From Gammaproteobacteria bacterium (GTDB taxonomy: Bacteria; Pseudomonadota; Gammaproteobacteria; Pseudomonadales; Pseudohongiellaceae), in the NCBI GenBank assembly GCA_029253585.1, contig JAQWZF010000018.1, positions 272,721 to 336,720 of the forward strand: a stretch of 64,000 nucleotides of DNA, read 5' to 3'. The notes below the pieces were generated by a model. That model saw only the letters and a list, made by a program, of their open reading frames with translations, made no database searches and was not told the origin of the DNA. Positions 9,532-18,249 of this stretch are shown in pieces. A program made the translations under genes and the position numbers. Positions within the stretch are counted from its first letter, which is position 1. The number at the start of each line of letters is the position of its first letter.

Positions 9532-10644
9532 CTAGCGCGACCAGTCGAAATTACTTTCTACTTGTTGCCCGGAAAAGACGACTTCCTGGCCCAGAGTTAT
9601 AAGGTTAACGTTGCCGCTCAGGCCGGTGACCCAAACGCCTGGGTTGATTGCACTGGTGTTATCCCCAACGATTGTCACGTTGTGAAATTCCACCATGTTA
9701 TTTGCATCGATAGTCTTAACGCCGATCCTGCCACTATCGTCTAAGGTCAACGAAGAAGAGGGAATCAGATGCGCCTGAATGTCGGACGAATTTACTAGAA
9801 TTTCTGCTGTGATGCCCTGGCGAATGTCTGTAAAAGCCGGATCGACTTCTACCTCTATTCGATAGCTCCTGGAGATGTCGTCTGCTGCTCGCGCCAAATA
9901 ACTCACTGAACCGGTCACCTGCTGACCCGTGAGCAGTTCGGCATTAACTTTCGCGCCAACGCGCAAACTTCCTATATCCTGCTCTGGAACGACGCCAACA
10001 AGTAGCATAGGACTATCGTCAAGCACCGACGCACACACCGCGCCGGCATTTAATAGATCGCCTAACTCGACGCTGCGAGTTTCAGCGATGCCATCGAAGG
10101 GAGCGACAATCTTGGTTCTCTGTAATGCGAGTTCGGCTCGCGCAACGGCGGCCTTGGAAGATTCAAGGGCGCTCTTAAGCTGGGCAACGATTACGTCGGA
10201 CTGCAGGCCTCTGCTCTGTAAATCTCGCGAAGCTGCGTATTCAAATTCTGCTTGTTCTTGCCTGCTTACGGCTTCCTGCAAATTGGAATCGCGATCATCT
10301 ATAGCGATTTCACAGAGCAGGTCGCCCTTGCTCACTCGTGCGCCACGGGCGATAGGCTCACTTACGATTCGGCCTGCCTGTTCGGAGCGAACTTCGACAT
10401 GGCGAAAAGCCTGTGTCCTGCCACGCACACGTACCGTCTCGGCATAGGTCTGCTTGCCAATTCTGGCGGCGCGAACGATGAAGTTACCTGGGTTTTCGCC
10501 CAGCGACTCGCCTTCAGGCAAGGCGACTACGGCGCTGGCGGTCGGCATATTGCTCTCATCGGGTTCTTCGGGATTCTGGGGGATCACCATCCAAAGCACT
10601 ACCGCAACCAATATACCTGCTGAAACGATGTGTTGATTCTTCAC
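9532..10644 (-). CDS. RND periplasmic adaptor (membrane fusion protein)
   Basis: 370 residues, starting with GTG at 10644, preceded by GGAG at a good distance. The N-terminal hydrophobic segment (IVSAGILVAVVLWMVIP) anchors it in the inner membrane. The HlyD/MFP plan follows: a barrel-sandwich half (RSEQAGRIVSEPIARGARVSKGDLL), an alpha-helical hairpin rich in Glu, Ala and Gln (about residues 115-170), and the second lipoyl half (TKIVAPFDGIAETRSVELGDLLNAG). A beta-barrel domain completes it. It should link the RND permease encoded downstream to an outer-membrane channel. The GTG overlaps the TGA of a short upstream frame (GTGA), but I do not believe that frame is a gene. Confidence 0.93.
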   Translation of the reverse strand: MKNQHIVSAGILVAVVLWMVIPQNPEEPDESNMPTASAVVALPEGESLGENPGNFIVRAARIGKQTYAETVRVRGRTQAFRHVEVRSEQAGRIVSEPIARGARVSKGDLLCEIAIDDRDSNLQEAVSRQEQAEFEYAASRDLQSRGLQSDVIVAQLKSALESSKAAVARAELALQRTKIVAPFDGIAETRSVELGDLLNAGAVCASVLDDSPMLLVGVVPEQDIGSLRVGAKVNAELLTGQQVTGSVSYLARAADDISRSYRIEVEVDPAFTDIRQGITAEILVNSSDIQAHLIPSSSLTLDDSGRIGVKTIDANNMVEFHNVTIVGDNTSAINPGVWVTGLSGNVNLITLGQEVVFSGQQVESNFDWSR

Positions 10645-11014
10645 TGCATCTCCGATGATATGAAATATAGATTCTGTTGTTCGGTATCAGGAATCGTGCC
10701 CCATCGCTTTGCCTGAGTGACGGACGTAGTTATTGCGCCTGGTAAAATGGCTGCCAAGTCGATATTTGGGCTGATCATCCTTGTTGTTAAAACGCTCAAT
10801 TTAGCTGAGTTTTGGGTTCTAGCTAACTGCCTCGCGGTCATGACGCAAAAGTGTTACGTATTGTAACCATTCAAAAGCCAAATGCAATGCATTTGTCTCT
10901 TAAATTCGAGCCTTTAGCGCATTTTTCCGGGCTATAAGATTTGGCTGGAATCACGACGAAACTGTGCTAATTTCACCCCAGGTAAGGATTTTAATTTAGC
11001 GAGGACCAATAGCT
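10645..11014. other. Divergent intergenic region
   Basis: 370 bases between the minus-strand adaptor gene and the plus-strand SDR gene; it must hold promoters for both directions. Apart from the palindrome listed separately there is a second, smaller inverted repeat at about 10853-10867 (GTTAC, 5-base gap, GTAAC). A 66-codon minus-strand frame crosses the region, but it lacks a ribosome binding site and any recognisable protein feature. Confidence 0.5.
10879..10895. promoter_or_regulatory. 17-bp palindrome, candidate operator
   Basis: CAAATGCAATGCATTTG is a perfect inverted repeat of 8 bases either side of one central A. It lies between the divergent RND adaptor and SDR genes, where a repressor of the pump could bind. 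No regulator gene is adjacent, so the binding protein is unknown. Confidence 0.35.
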
Positions 11015-11806
11015 GTGAAAGATTTGAAGAACTCAGTTGCGATTATCACCGGATCAAGTAGCGGAGTAGGCGCCGCAACTGCGAAGCTGCTAGCTGGCCA
11101 GGGCTGCAATGTGCTCATTAATTATAATTCTAATGCAGTCGGAGCCCAGGCTGTAGCCGAGGAATGTAGGGCTATGGGGGTAGAGTGCCTGATTTTTGGC
11201 GGCAGTGTTGCCGAGGACGCAAACTGTGTCGCGATGGCTACAGAGGCTATCGAGAAGTGGGGGCGTGTCGATATTCTCGTCAACAACGCTGGTACCACCA
11301 AATTTGTCGATCACTCCGACCTCGATGGACTAAGCAGCGATGATTTTCAGCGTATCTACGCGGTGAATGTCATAGGCAGCTATCAGATGATTCGTGCCGT
11401 GAGCGAGCAGATGAAGGCTCAGGAGGGTGGCGGTGCCGTGGTAAACGTCGCTTCCACGGCTGCAGTTACGGGGATCGGAAGCTCGGTGGCCTATGCGGCA
11501 TCGAAGGGTGCACTGGTGACTATGACTCTGTCTCTGGCGAGAGCGCTGGGGCCAAAATTAAGAATTAATACAGTGTGTCCGGGTTTTATCGAGGGCGATT
11601 GGCTTCGCGAGGGGCTTGGCGATGAGAAGTATGAGGAGTTGATGGACTTTCATCGTAAAAATTCGCCTCTAGGCGTCACAGCAACACCGGATACGGTAGC
11701 GGATGCTATTTTGCATTTTATTAGCGGGCCACAGGTTGTGACCGGTGAAACGCTAATCGTAGATGGGGGGAGACACTTGACTATGACCCCGCTAGGTCGT
11801 CGATAG
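11015..11806 (+). CDS. SDR-family NAD(P)-dependent oxidoreductase
   Basis: 263 residues; GTG start with GAGGA nine bases upstream. It shows the classical short-chain dehydrogenase pattern: the cofactor motif TGSSSGVG near residue 13, the NNAG motif near residue 91, a catalytic Ser in NVASTAAV, and the YAASK active-site pair near residue 164. The ending VTGETLIVDGGRH is typical of FabG-like reductases and glucose/3-hydroxyacyl dehydrogenases. The chemical substrate cannot be assigned. It is transcribed away from the RND operon and runs convergently into the response-regulator gene, 31 bases from its end. Confidence 0.93.
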   Translation: MKDLKNSVAIITGSSSGVGAATAKLLAGQGCNVLINYNSNAVGAQAVAEECRAMGVECLIFGGSVAEDANCVAMATEAIEKWGRVDILVNNAGTTKFVDHSDLDGLSSDDFQRIYAVNVIGSYQMIRAVSEQMKAQEGGGAVVNVASTAAVTGIGSSVAYAASKGALVTMTLSLARALGPKLRINTVCPGFIEGDWLREGLGDEKYEELMDFHRKNSPLGVTATPDTVADAILHFISGPQVVTGETLIVDGGRHLTMTPLGRR

Positions 11807-11836
11807 CCAGTTAGCTTCCTCTTCCTGGAAACTGGC
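11806..11836. terminator. Hairpin between convergent SDR and regulator genes
   Basis: GCCAGTT at 11806-11812 pairs with AACTGGC at 11830-11836, with extra TTCC/GGAA pairing inside. It fills the gap between the two convergent stop codons. On the minus strand it is not followed by a T-run, so its action as an intrinsic terminator is uncertain. Confidence 0.4.
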
Positions 11837-11837
11837 G

Positions 11838-12383
11838 CTATTTTGCAACGGGTCTTTTCTGCAACTTCCTCTGCAGAGTGCGGCGGTGCATTTTTAGTTG
11901 CCTTGCTGTTTCGGAAATATTGCCGTCATTCTCATTGAGAACTTTCTGTATATGTTCCCACTCGAGACGGCGCACAGACATGGGTTCGAGATGGGCGGCT
12001 TCGGAATCGACAGAGGTGCTCGATTGTTCGGTACTCAATAGCGCGCCCAGTATCTCATCTGCGTCTGCAGGTTTCGCTAGATAGTTGTCTGCGCCCAGTT
12101 TAATAGCCTCAACGGCAGTGGTGATACTCGCGTAACCTGTGAGTATAAGAATGCGATTATCTGGATTGCTTCGTTTGAGTGGAGCGATCAAGCCCAGCGA
12201 GGTATGGCCGCGCAGGTTCAGATCCAGAATGGCATAGTTAAAATGCGAACTCTTGATGAGCTGCAAGGCATTATCTTCGTTGGCTGCATGGGAGATCTCA
12301 TAGCCGCGATGTAATAGGGCCCGACTCATTACTCGCCCAAAAACCTCGTCGTCCTCTACCAGCAGTATGTGCTCCCTATCCAT
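11838..12383 (-). CDS. RegA/PrrA/ActR-type response regulator
   Basis: 181 residues. The receiver domain (residues 1-115) has the acidic pair EDD near residue 10, the phospho-acceptor Asp in YAILDLNLRG near 54, the Thr in ILTGYAS and the Lys in LAKPADADE. There is no sigma-54 activator domain. The C-terminus is a Fis-type helix-turn-helix (GNISETARQLKMHRRTLQRK). This short receiver-plus-Fis layout is characteristic of RegA/PrrA/RoxR redox regulators, which control respiration, terminal oxidases and related genes. Its kinase is encoded 43 bases upstream in the same direction, so the two form an operon. Confidence 0.9.
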   Translation of the reverse strand: MDREHILLVEDDEVFGRVMSRALLHRGYEISHAANEDNALQLIKSSHFNYAILDLNLRGHTSLGLIAPLKRSNPDNRILILTGYASITTAVEAIKLGADNYLAKPADADEILGALLSTEQSSTSVDSEAAHLEPMSVRRLEWEHIQKVLNENDGNISETARQLKMHRRTLQRKLQKRPVAK

Positions 12384-12426
12384 TGTTAATACTCTTCTTT
12401 GCTAGTGTCGTAGCTTTTATTTGCAT

Positions 12427-13755
12427 CTAGTGCGTGGTTTGGGGAAGGCGGATGATGCTGAGTGCTCCACCTTCCTTCATGTTTATCATTTCGATAGAGC
12501 CGTGCAGACGTTCTATTGCAGCGTTCGCGAGAAATATTCCGAGACCCATACTCTCTTTGCGGCTTGAAATGAACGGATCGCCCAGCTTTTCCATTACTTC
12601 GCTGGGAATTCCGGGACCATCATCTTTGATGGAGATTTCGAAAAGCGAAGGAGTGTCAGTTGTAACATGAAAGCCGACATTCACCTTGATATGGGCTGCC
12701 TTGATAGCATTTTCGATGATGTTAATCACGGCATGCTTAACACTAAGGTTCGAAGTTACAACTTCGTTAGTGTTGTTATCGAAGTCGAAATCGATAGCGC
12801 TGGCAGGGTGAATATTTACAATATAATCCTGAATGTCCTCCACGAAGGCCTTCAGGGAGATCTCTTCTACTTCTTCGGGATTGTCCTTGTTGTAGTAACG
12901 AATAAGTTGAGTGAGTGAGTTCTTACAGCGAGTCACTTGTTGTCGGAGTAGTGATATGTCGCTCTTGATATCGCTGTCCCTGAGCGATTCGGCATCCAGG
13001 TTATCTAACTCGGTGAGTAATACGGCCATGGTGGACAGTGGGGTGCCCAGGGCATGGGCTGTGCCAGCGGCGAGTGTACCGATGGCGACCAGTTGCTCGT
13101 TGCGCAGCTCATTCTCGCGCGCCTCAGCGAGATTTAGTTCGCGAACCTTGATTGCCTTCGCCATACGCGTGATCAGCACGGAGATGAGAATTGCGCTCAC
13201 TAGAAATATCACCCACATACCCACGAGGTGAAGCTGGAACGTCATGACTTCATTCTCTGGAGACATCGCCATATTGTTGTCTGAGGTCAGGTCCAGAAGC
13301 AGAAACGAGGTGTAGATCAGAATGCCGCCTACCGAAAAAACATTCACATAGGATCGCGGTAACAAGGTTGCTGTCAGTGCAAGTAAGACAAGCAAGTAGG
13401 AGATGAGGGGATTGCTTGCCCCGCCAGTATTGAGTAGTAGAACGATTAAGAAGAAGACGTCAACTAGGATGTGGCAGAACAGTTCGAAGTTGCTAACAAA
13501 TTTCGAGGTTGCGAGGCGCCAGTACCCAAAGATCACGGAAGCTACTATTCCGCCGATTAGATAGACGATGAATATAACCGGAATCTCTATCTCGAATAAA
13601 ACATGGAGCGCTAGCACCGCAATCACGCTGGATGCAGTAACGAACGTGCGTAGCAACAAGAGTCGCTGTAAACCCTGCCGACCTAGGCTCGCCCCATCGG
13701 AGGAGATTAGGATGAAGAAGCTCAGGAACTCGGGAAATTTAGATTGTGCCATCAT
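12427..13755 (-). CDS. RegB/PrrB/RoxS-type sensor histidine kinase
   Basis: 442 residues. Six or so TM helices fill residues 30-215. Between them lies TGGASNPLISYLL, matching the GGxxNP quinone-sensing motif of RegB. The H-box reads TAHALGTPLSTM near residue 235, with the RegB-typical LGTPL after the His; note that the residue after the His is Ala, where HisKA kinases usually have Glu or Asp. RCKNSLTQL near residue 280 keeps the Cys that corresponds to the redox-active cysteine of RegB. The ATPase domain has NIIENAIKAA, KDDGPGIP and GLGIFLANAA. It should sense the quinone or redox state and phosphorylate the RegA-like protein encoded downstream. No SCO1/SenC gene, a common RegBA neighbour, is present. 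Confidence 0.9.
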   Translation of the reverse strand: MMAQSKFPEFLSFFILISSDGASLGRQGLQRLLLLRTFVTASSVIAVLALHVLFEIEIPVIFIVYLIGGIVASVIFGYWRLATSKFVSNFELFCHILVDVFFLIVLLLNTGGASNPLISYLLVLLALTATLLPRSYVNVFSVGGILIYTSFLLLDLTSDNNMAMSPENEVMTFQLHLVGMWVIFLVSAILISVLITRMAKAIKVRELNLAEARENELRNEQLVAIGTLAAGTAHALGTPLSTMAVLLTELDNLDAESLRDSDIKSDISLLRQQVTRCKNSLTQLIRYYNKDNPEEVEEISLKAFVEDIQDYIVNIHPASAIDFDFDNNTNEVVTSNLSVKHAVINIIENAIKAAHIKVNVGFHVTTDTPSLFEISIKDDGPGIPSEVMEKLGDPFISSRKESMGLGIFLANAAIERLHGSIEMINMKEGGALSIIRLPQTTH

Positions 13756-13852
13756 TTCTCTATTCTACCCCAATGACAGACTGAACCAAGCCAGCTAGAG
13801 TAATTGGGACAATATGCCGCAGGCATAGGGGTGCACAGAACTGGGCTATGCA

Positions 13853-15715
13853 ATGGTGCATGGGCGGGTTATATTGCATCGTCAAGAGGAAATTAACCAG
13901 AAGAACCAGAAGACTCTATCCCGCGACTCCGTTATGACAGGTAGCTCCAAACTAACAACTCTGAATTTGTTGAGCAGAATTCTCGAACTTGAGTTTGGTG
14001 AGCTTTACTTGCAGCACTATGGCCTTTTCGCTGACCAGGAAACTGCGATCCTTGACCCTTCTGTAGAACTGATCGATGCCCAGCATCGATTTGCAGCTGG
14101 GCTAGTCGATCTGCTCGGGAAAACTGATTCTGGCACCGACATCCTAGTCGTTGGTGATACTCTGCTTCCCCTAGCCAGAGAACTGGCCGAGGCAGGCCGT
14201 TCGATACTCTGGATCGGGTTGGCAAAATTGCTAGATGCGGGTGGCGATGTACCAACAAGTTTTCGCCACGTGGCTGAGGACTTTGTAGCATACGCGCCTG
14301 CGGCAGCTGCCGGTGTGCTGATTCATGAGGGGTCAATTCGCTATCTGGATCAGATGGCGATCCTAAGCAAGAGCCGTGATGTGCTGGGAGAGTCCGGTCG
14401 GCTCATTCTATTCGGCGAATTTCTCCACGATGATTCGCAGATCGAATATTCAGCACTTCCAAACTTCTGTTCATTCGATCAACTTTCCAGGCGCCTGGGT
14501 TTTGTACCACTTGAGAACTTGGACTTTTCTACCAGTGCCATGAAAACGCTTGAGCGAGTTCGGCCACTTATTGATCTCCATGGGCAGAAACTCGTGGAAG
14601 AGGGTGTCTGCGATCAAGTCGATCTAGCTGACATGGAGTTAGAATTTCGAAAGGTGCAGGGAGAGTATGCGTCAGGCAGGCGAGGCTTTCGACTGCTTTC
14701 ACTGCGGCGCGATTTGAGGAGTGCGAACGAATGGGCTAACGCAGAGTTCGGAGATATTCAGTCGTTCGAACCGCGAGAGGTTGCGGAGCTTTTCGAAGAG
14801 AGTTTTAAGGTGGGTTTCGATGAGGATCTCTGGAACTGGAAATACGGCCAGGGAGAGGGCAAATGCGTTGTGGCTAGACTAGATAAGCTAAGTCACATCG
14901 TTGCTCACTATGGCGGCGCACCACGCAAGATTATTTACTTCGGTGAGGAATCTATGGCGATTCAGCCCTGCGATGTGATGGTGCATCCCAGTATTCGAAA
15001 GCAATACGGTAAGGGCAGTCTTTTCTTTGAAGTAGCTGCTACTTTTCTGGAACGAGAAATTGGTAATACCGTGGATCACCTATTGGGATTTGGTTTTCCC
15101 AATCAGAAGACTATGAATATATCCAAGCGCCTCGGCCTGTATGAAAAAACCGATGACTTCGTGGAGATCGTTTACGGCAAAGTAGATACGTCTGCAGAGC
15201 AGACACGCTATTATCTGGAGGAATACAACGCAGAGGACCTTGCCTCTCGCAGCGAACTGGACCAGCTCTGGGAATTGATGAAGAGTGACTACGAGAAAGG
15301 TATTGTCGGAGTTAGGGATGCCGACTACATCGCACATCGCTATATTCGCCATCCCTTCTCGAAGACGAATCAGTATCGCTGCGTATTCTTAAGAGAAAAT
15401 GCCACGGCCAAGCCAGTCGCCTTCGCCGTCGTGAAGGACCACGCCGGTGGTAAGCTAATAATGGACCTAATCTGCCCTGTGGCGCTAATGAAAAATGCAA
15501 TTACCATTTTAAATCAGCAACTTAGCAAGGCTGAAGACAGCGGTGAGTTACGCCTGTGGCTCACTCGCTCGGGTGTAAATAAGGCCTTAACTGGCGCCGC
15601 GATTGTGAATGAATTGGGTATTGAGATACCCTGTAACAACTGGAACCCCGGGCCTAGTGCCGAACTGCTCAACGGCGCTTGGTGGTTGACGGCGGGGGAT
15701 ATGGATTTTATATAG
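13853..15715 (+). CDS. Methyltransferase-like / GNAT acetyltransferase fusion
   Basis: Up to 620 residues. The N-terminal part resembles a class I SAM-dependent methyltransferase fold: DILVVGDTLLPLARELAEAG looks like the glycine-rich first strand and helix, although it is degenerate, and LGESGRLILFGEFL looks like a later strand. The second half carries GNAT-type features: EESFKVGFDEDLWNWKYG, then MVHPSIRKQYGKGSLFFEVA (acceptor/CoA-binding helix) and GFGFPNQKTMNISKRLGLYE. Substrates are unknown. The start is uncertain: neither the ATG at 13853 nor the one at 13934 has a clear ribosome binding site. It begins 97 bases from the divergently transcribed sensor kinase, so control by that pair is possible but unproven. 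An acyl-CoA ligase gene follows on the same strand. Confidence 0.7.
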   Translation: MVHGRVILHRQEEINQKNQKTLSRDSVMTGSSKLTTLNLLSRILELEFGELYLQHYGLFADQETAILDPSVELIDAQHRFAAGLVDLLGKTDSGTDILVVGDTLLPLARELAEAGRSILWIGLAKLLDAGGDVPTSFRHVAEDFVAYAPAAAAGVLIHEGSIRYLDQMAILSKSRDVLGESGRLILFGEFLHDDSQIEYSALPNFCSFDQLSRRLGFVPLENLDFSTSAMKTLERVRPLIDLHGQKLVEEGVCDQVDLADMELEFRKVQGEYASGRRGFRLLSLRRDLRSANEWANAEFGDIQSFEPREVAELFEESFKVGFDEDLWNWKYGQGEGKCVVARLDKLSHIVAHYGGAPRKIIYFGEESMAIQPCDVMVHPSIRKQYGKGSLFFEVAATFLEREIGNTVDHLLGFGFPNQKTMNISKRLGLYEKTDDFVEIVYGKVDTSAEQTRYYLEEYNAEDLASRSELDQLWELMKSDYEKGIVGVRDADYIAHRYIRHPFSKTNQYRCVFLRENATAKPVAFAVVKDHAGGKLIMDLICPVALMKNAITILNQQLSKAEDSGELRLWLTRSGVNKALTGAAIVNELGIEIPCNNWNPGPSAELLNGAWWLTAGDMDFI

Positions 15716-15847
15716 GAAGATGCTGTCAGCGGCGTTAGTCTAGAGAGGGAATCGTACCTCGATTCGCTGTAGAAAAGTAAGTCGCTTGACTTAAAAAATA
15801 ATAGACAAAACACTAAAATCGAATAGTAAACAGGAATATCTGCGACC

Positions 15848-17494
15848 ATGAATAGTAGAAATATTTATGAGATCGATCTCGATCAGAACCAAGCCAATTT
15901 CGCACATCTAACTCCGCTAAGTTTTATCGAGCGTTGTTCTAGTGTATATCCAAAGAAAGTTTCTCTCATTCATGGTGAAAAAACATATACCTGGGCTGAG
16001 ACATACAAGCGCTGTTGTCTGCTGGCTTCGGCTCTGTTGAAGAAAGGTATAGGCAAGGGCGATACGGTCGCATTCATGGGTGCGAATACCCCGGAGACAT
16101 TTGAAGGGCACTTTGGCGTGCCCATGGCTGGCGCAGTGCTGAATGCATTGAATGTGCGTCTGGATGCGAAAGCAATTGCATTCATCCTGGAGCACGCAGA
16201 GGCGAAGGTATTGTTTACCGACAGGGAGTATAGCGAGACGATTAAGGCGGTTCTGGAACTGTTGCCAAACGATATATTGGTGATTGATATTGATGATTCC
16301 TCTTTCTCCGGAGGAGAGCTGTTAGGTTCGCAGAACTATGAAGATTTCATAAGCCAGGGGGATGATAGTTATAGCTGCTTTCAGATTGATGATGAGTGGC
16401 AGGCAATTTCCTTGAACTATACGTCGGGTACAACGGGCGACCCTAAGGGAGTTGTGTTTCATCATCGCGGGGCCTACCTAAACGCCATATCAAATAATAT
16501 GTGTTGGGATATGACTGCCCACCCCGTGTATTTATGGACTCTTCCAATGTTTCACTGCAACGGCTGGTGTTTCCCCTGGGGCTTGGCAGCAGCAGCGGGT
16601 ACTAGCGTCTGTCTTCGTCATGTTCGCGACGCGGCGATCTTCGAATCAATGAAGGAGCATGGCGTTACTCACTTCTGCGGCGCTCCGGTTGTGTTGAATA
16701 CGATCGTCAATGCCGATGAGAGTCTGAAAGCAGGTTTGGCAAAAGGAATTAAGGCGATGACTGCAGGAGCGGCCCCACCGGCTGCGGTTATAGCGAGCAT
16801 GGAAAACATGGGCTTCGAAGTAACCCATGTCTATGGCCTAACCGAGACTTATGGCCCCTGTGTGGTCTGCGCACCTCAAGATGATTGGGCTGACTTGTCT
16901 ATTGACGATAGGGCTGAGCTCCTGGCCAGGCAAGGTGTCAGAGCGCCGCTACAGGATGAATTGATGGTTGCAGATCCCGAGACGCTTGAGCCGGTTCCCA
17001 AGGACGGAAAGACCATGGGGGAAATCTTTATGCGCGGCAATCTGGTCATGAAGGGGTATCTGAAGAACCCGAAGACAACCCAAGAGTCATTCAAGGGCGG
17101 TTGGTTCCATTCCGGTGACCTGGCTGTCTGGTACGAAGACGGCTACACGCAGATAAAGGATCGGTCTAAAGATATTATTATCTCAGGCGGCGAGAATATA
17201 TCTTCGCTCGAGGTTGAGTCAGTGCTTTTTAAGCATCCGAAGATACTGGAGGCTGCCGTTGTGGCCAGTACTGATGAGAAGTGGGGGGAAGTGCCCTGCG
17301 CATTTGTTTCTCTCAAAACAGGTCAGGAAATGGGAGTCGATGAGCTGATTGCTTATTGCCGAGAAGAGCTTGCGGGTTTTAAGATTCCAAAGAAGGTCGT
17401 ATTCGGTCCTATTGAGAAGACATCGACAGGGAAGGTGCAAAAATATCTATTGCGTGAGAAGGCTGAGCAGGTTGGCTACGCAGTTAAGAAGTAG
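15848..17494 (+). CDS. Acyl-CoA synthetase (AMP-forming)
   Basis: 548 residues of the ANL superfamily. The P-loop-like AMP motif is LNYTSGTTGDPKGVVFHHR near residue 190; VYGLTETYGP is the A5 motif, GWFHSGDLAVWYEDGY the A7/A8 region, and TSTGKVQKYLLRE carries the A10 catalytic Lys. FHCNGWCFPWGLAA is typical of the medium-chain/methylmercaptopropionate (DmdB-like) group of ligases. It would convert a carboxylic acid to its CoA thioester through an acyl-adenylate. The exact acid cannot be assigned. A strong bidirectional terminator lies just downstream. Confidence 0.92.
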   Translation: MNSRNIYEIDLDQNQANFAHLTPLSFIERCSSVYPKKVSLIHGEKTYTWAETYKRCCLLASALLKKGIGKGDTVAFMGANTPETFEGHFGVPMAGAVLNALNVRLDAKAIAFILEHAEAKVLFTDREYSETIKAVLELLPNDILVIDIDDSSFSGGELLGSQNYEDFISQGDDSYSCFQIDDEWQAISLNYTSGTTGDPKGVVFHHRGAYLNAISNNMCWDMTAHPVYLWTLPMFHCNGWCFPWGLAAAAGTSVCLRHVRDAAIFESMKEHGVTHFCGAPVVLNTIVNADESLKAGLAKGIKAMTAGAAPPAAVIASMENMGFEVTHVYGLTETYGPCVVCAPQDDWADLSIDDRAELLARQGVRAPLQDELMVADPETLEPVPKDGKTMGEIFMRGNLVMKGYLKNPKTTQESFKGGWFHSGDLAVWYEDGYTQIKDRSKDIIISGGENISSLEVESVLFKHPKILEAAVVASTDEKWGEVPCAFVSLKTGQEMGVDELIAYCREELAGFKIPKKVVFGPIEKTSTGKVQKYLLREKAEQVGYAVKK

Positions 17495-17513
17495 CCCAAG
17501 TAATACCGGAATT

Positions 17514-17543
17514 AAAAAACGGGTCATTTGACCCGTTTTTTTT
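17514..17543. terminator. Bidirectional intrinsic terminator
   Basis: AAAAAACGGGTCA pairs with TGACCCGTTTTTT around a 2-base loop, giving a 13-bp stem with A- and T-runs on both sides. It terminates the acyl-CoA synthetase gene on the plus strand and the repeat-protein gene on the minus strand. Confidence 0.92.
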
Positions 17544-17565
17544 CGACACTGAGAAGGCGAGCGAA

Positions 17566-18249
17566 TTAGAAGTGTTCGATCACGTCTCCGACTTCGGCGC
17601 CATCGGCTATGTCGAGGTCGACTTCGCGATACAGATGGATATCGCCCCTGACCGTAGAGTTGGAATCGATAATGATGTTGGAGGTTCTGCCTTCGAAGCC
17701 AAAGATTCGATTGAGCCAGGATCGCTGGCCCTTAACTACAATGTCGCCTTCGATAACGCTGCCATCGCTTAGGAAAATATCACCGTTGCTGGTTTGGACG
17801 TTCTCTCCGACATGCGTATCTCTTAGCCTTATTTTTCCATTCACGGTGCTGACTCGCCTCTCAATTTCAGCGCCGGGATTAGTCTGAATACCCCCATTCA
17901 CTGTCGACAGCGACCCGTGTACGGTGACATCTGAGCTAACTCGAATACCGCCATTGACCGTTTCCGCTCCTGTGATTTCGACGCGCTCATCGAGCTCAAT
18001 GCCACCATTAACCGTATCAAGTAGATCGGCACTGGCGCCACTGCCTAGATCGATGCCGCCATTGATTGAGGAAATGTCTCCCACCTGCTCTTCGGCAGAC
18101 ACTCGAATACCGCCGTTTACCTTCGATATGTCTCGAAGTTCGGCCGCATCGACTGACGAGGAATAGAGGTAGCTACCAAGCAGCATGGCCAACATGGTGG
18201 CCGCGCTTAATTTCATTGTATGGTTTACTTCTTTCATGAACTGTCTCAT
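17566..18249 (-). CDS. Secreted VNGGI-repeat protein, predicted beta-solenoid
   Basis: 227 residues at most. A signal peptide is visible (MKLSAATMLAMLLGSYLYSSSVDAA), beginning at the third Met, so the true start may be 33 bases later than the first ATG. The mature protein is built from about seven copies of an 18-19-residue repeat centred on NGGI: SKVNGGIRV, SSINGGIDL, DTVNGGIEL, ETVNGGIRV, STVNGGIQT, STVNGKIRL and QTSNGDIFL. After these comes GRTSNIIIDSNSTVRGDIHL. Regular short repeats rich in V, G, N and I suggest a right-handed beta-solenoid, as in polymer-forming (bactofilin-like) or DUF4097-type proteins. Family membership and function are unknown. It lies alone, between two terminators or spacers. 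Confidence 0.8.
   Translation of the reverse strand: MRQFMKEVNHTMKLSAATMLAMLLGSYLYSSSVDAAELRDISKVNGGIRVSAEEQVGDISSINGGIDLGSGASADLLDTVNGGIELDERVEITGAETVNGGIRVSSDVTVHGSLSTVNGGIQTNPGAEIERRVSTVNGKIRLRDTHVGENVQTSNGDIFLSDGSVIEGDIVVKGQRSWLNRIFGFEGRTSNIIIDSNSTVRGDIHLYREVDLDIADGAEVGDVIEHF

Noticed and set aside
10641..10841. 66-codon minus-strand frame whose TGA overlaps the GTG of the RND adaptor
   Set aside because: No ribosome binding site and no protein-like features, and it lies over the likely promoter and operator region.
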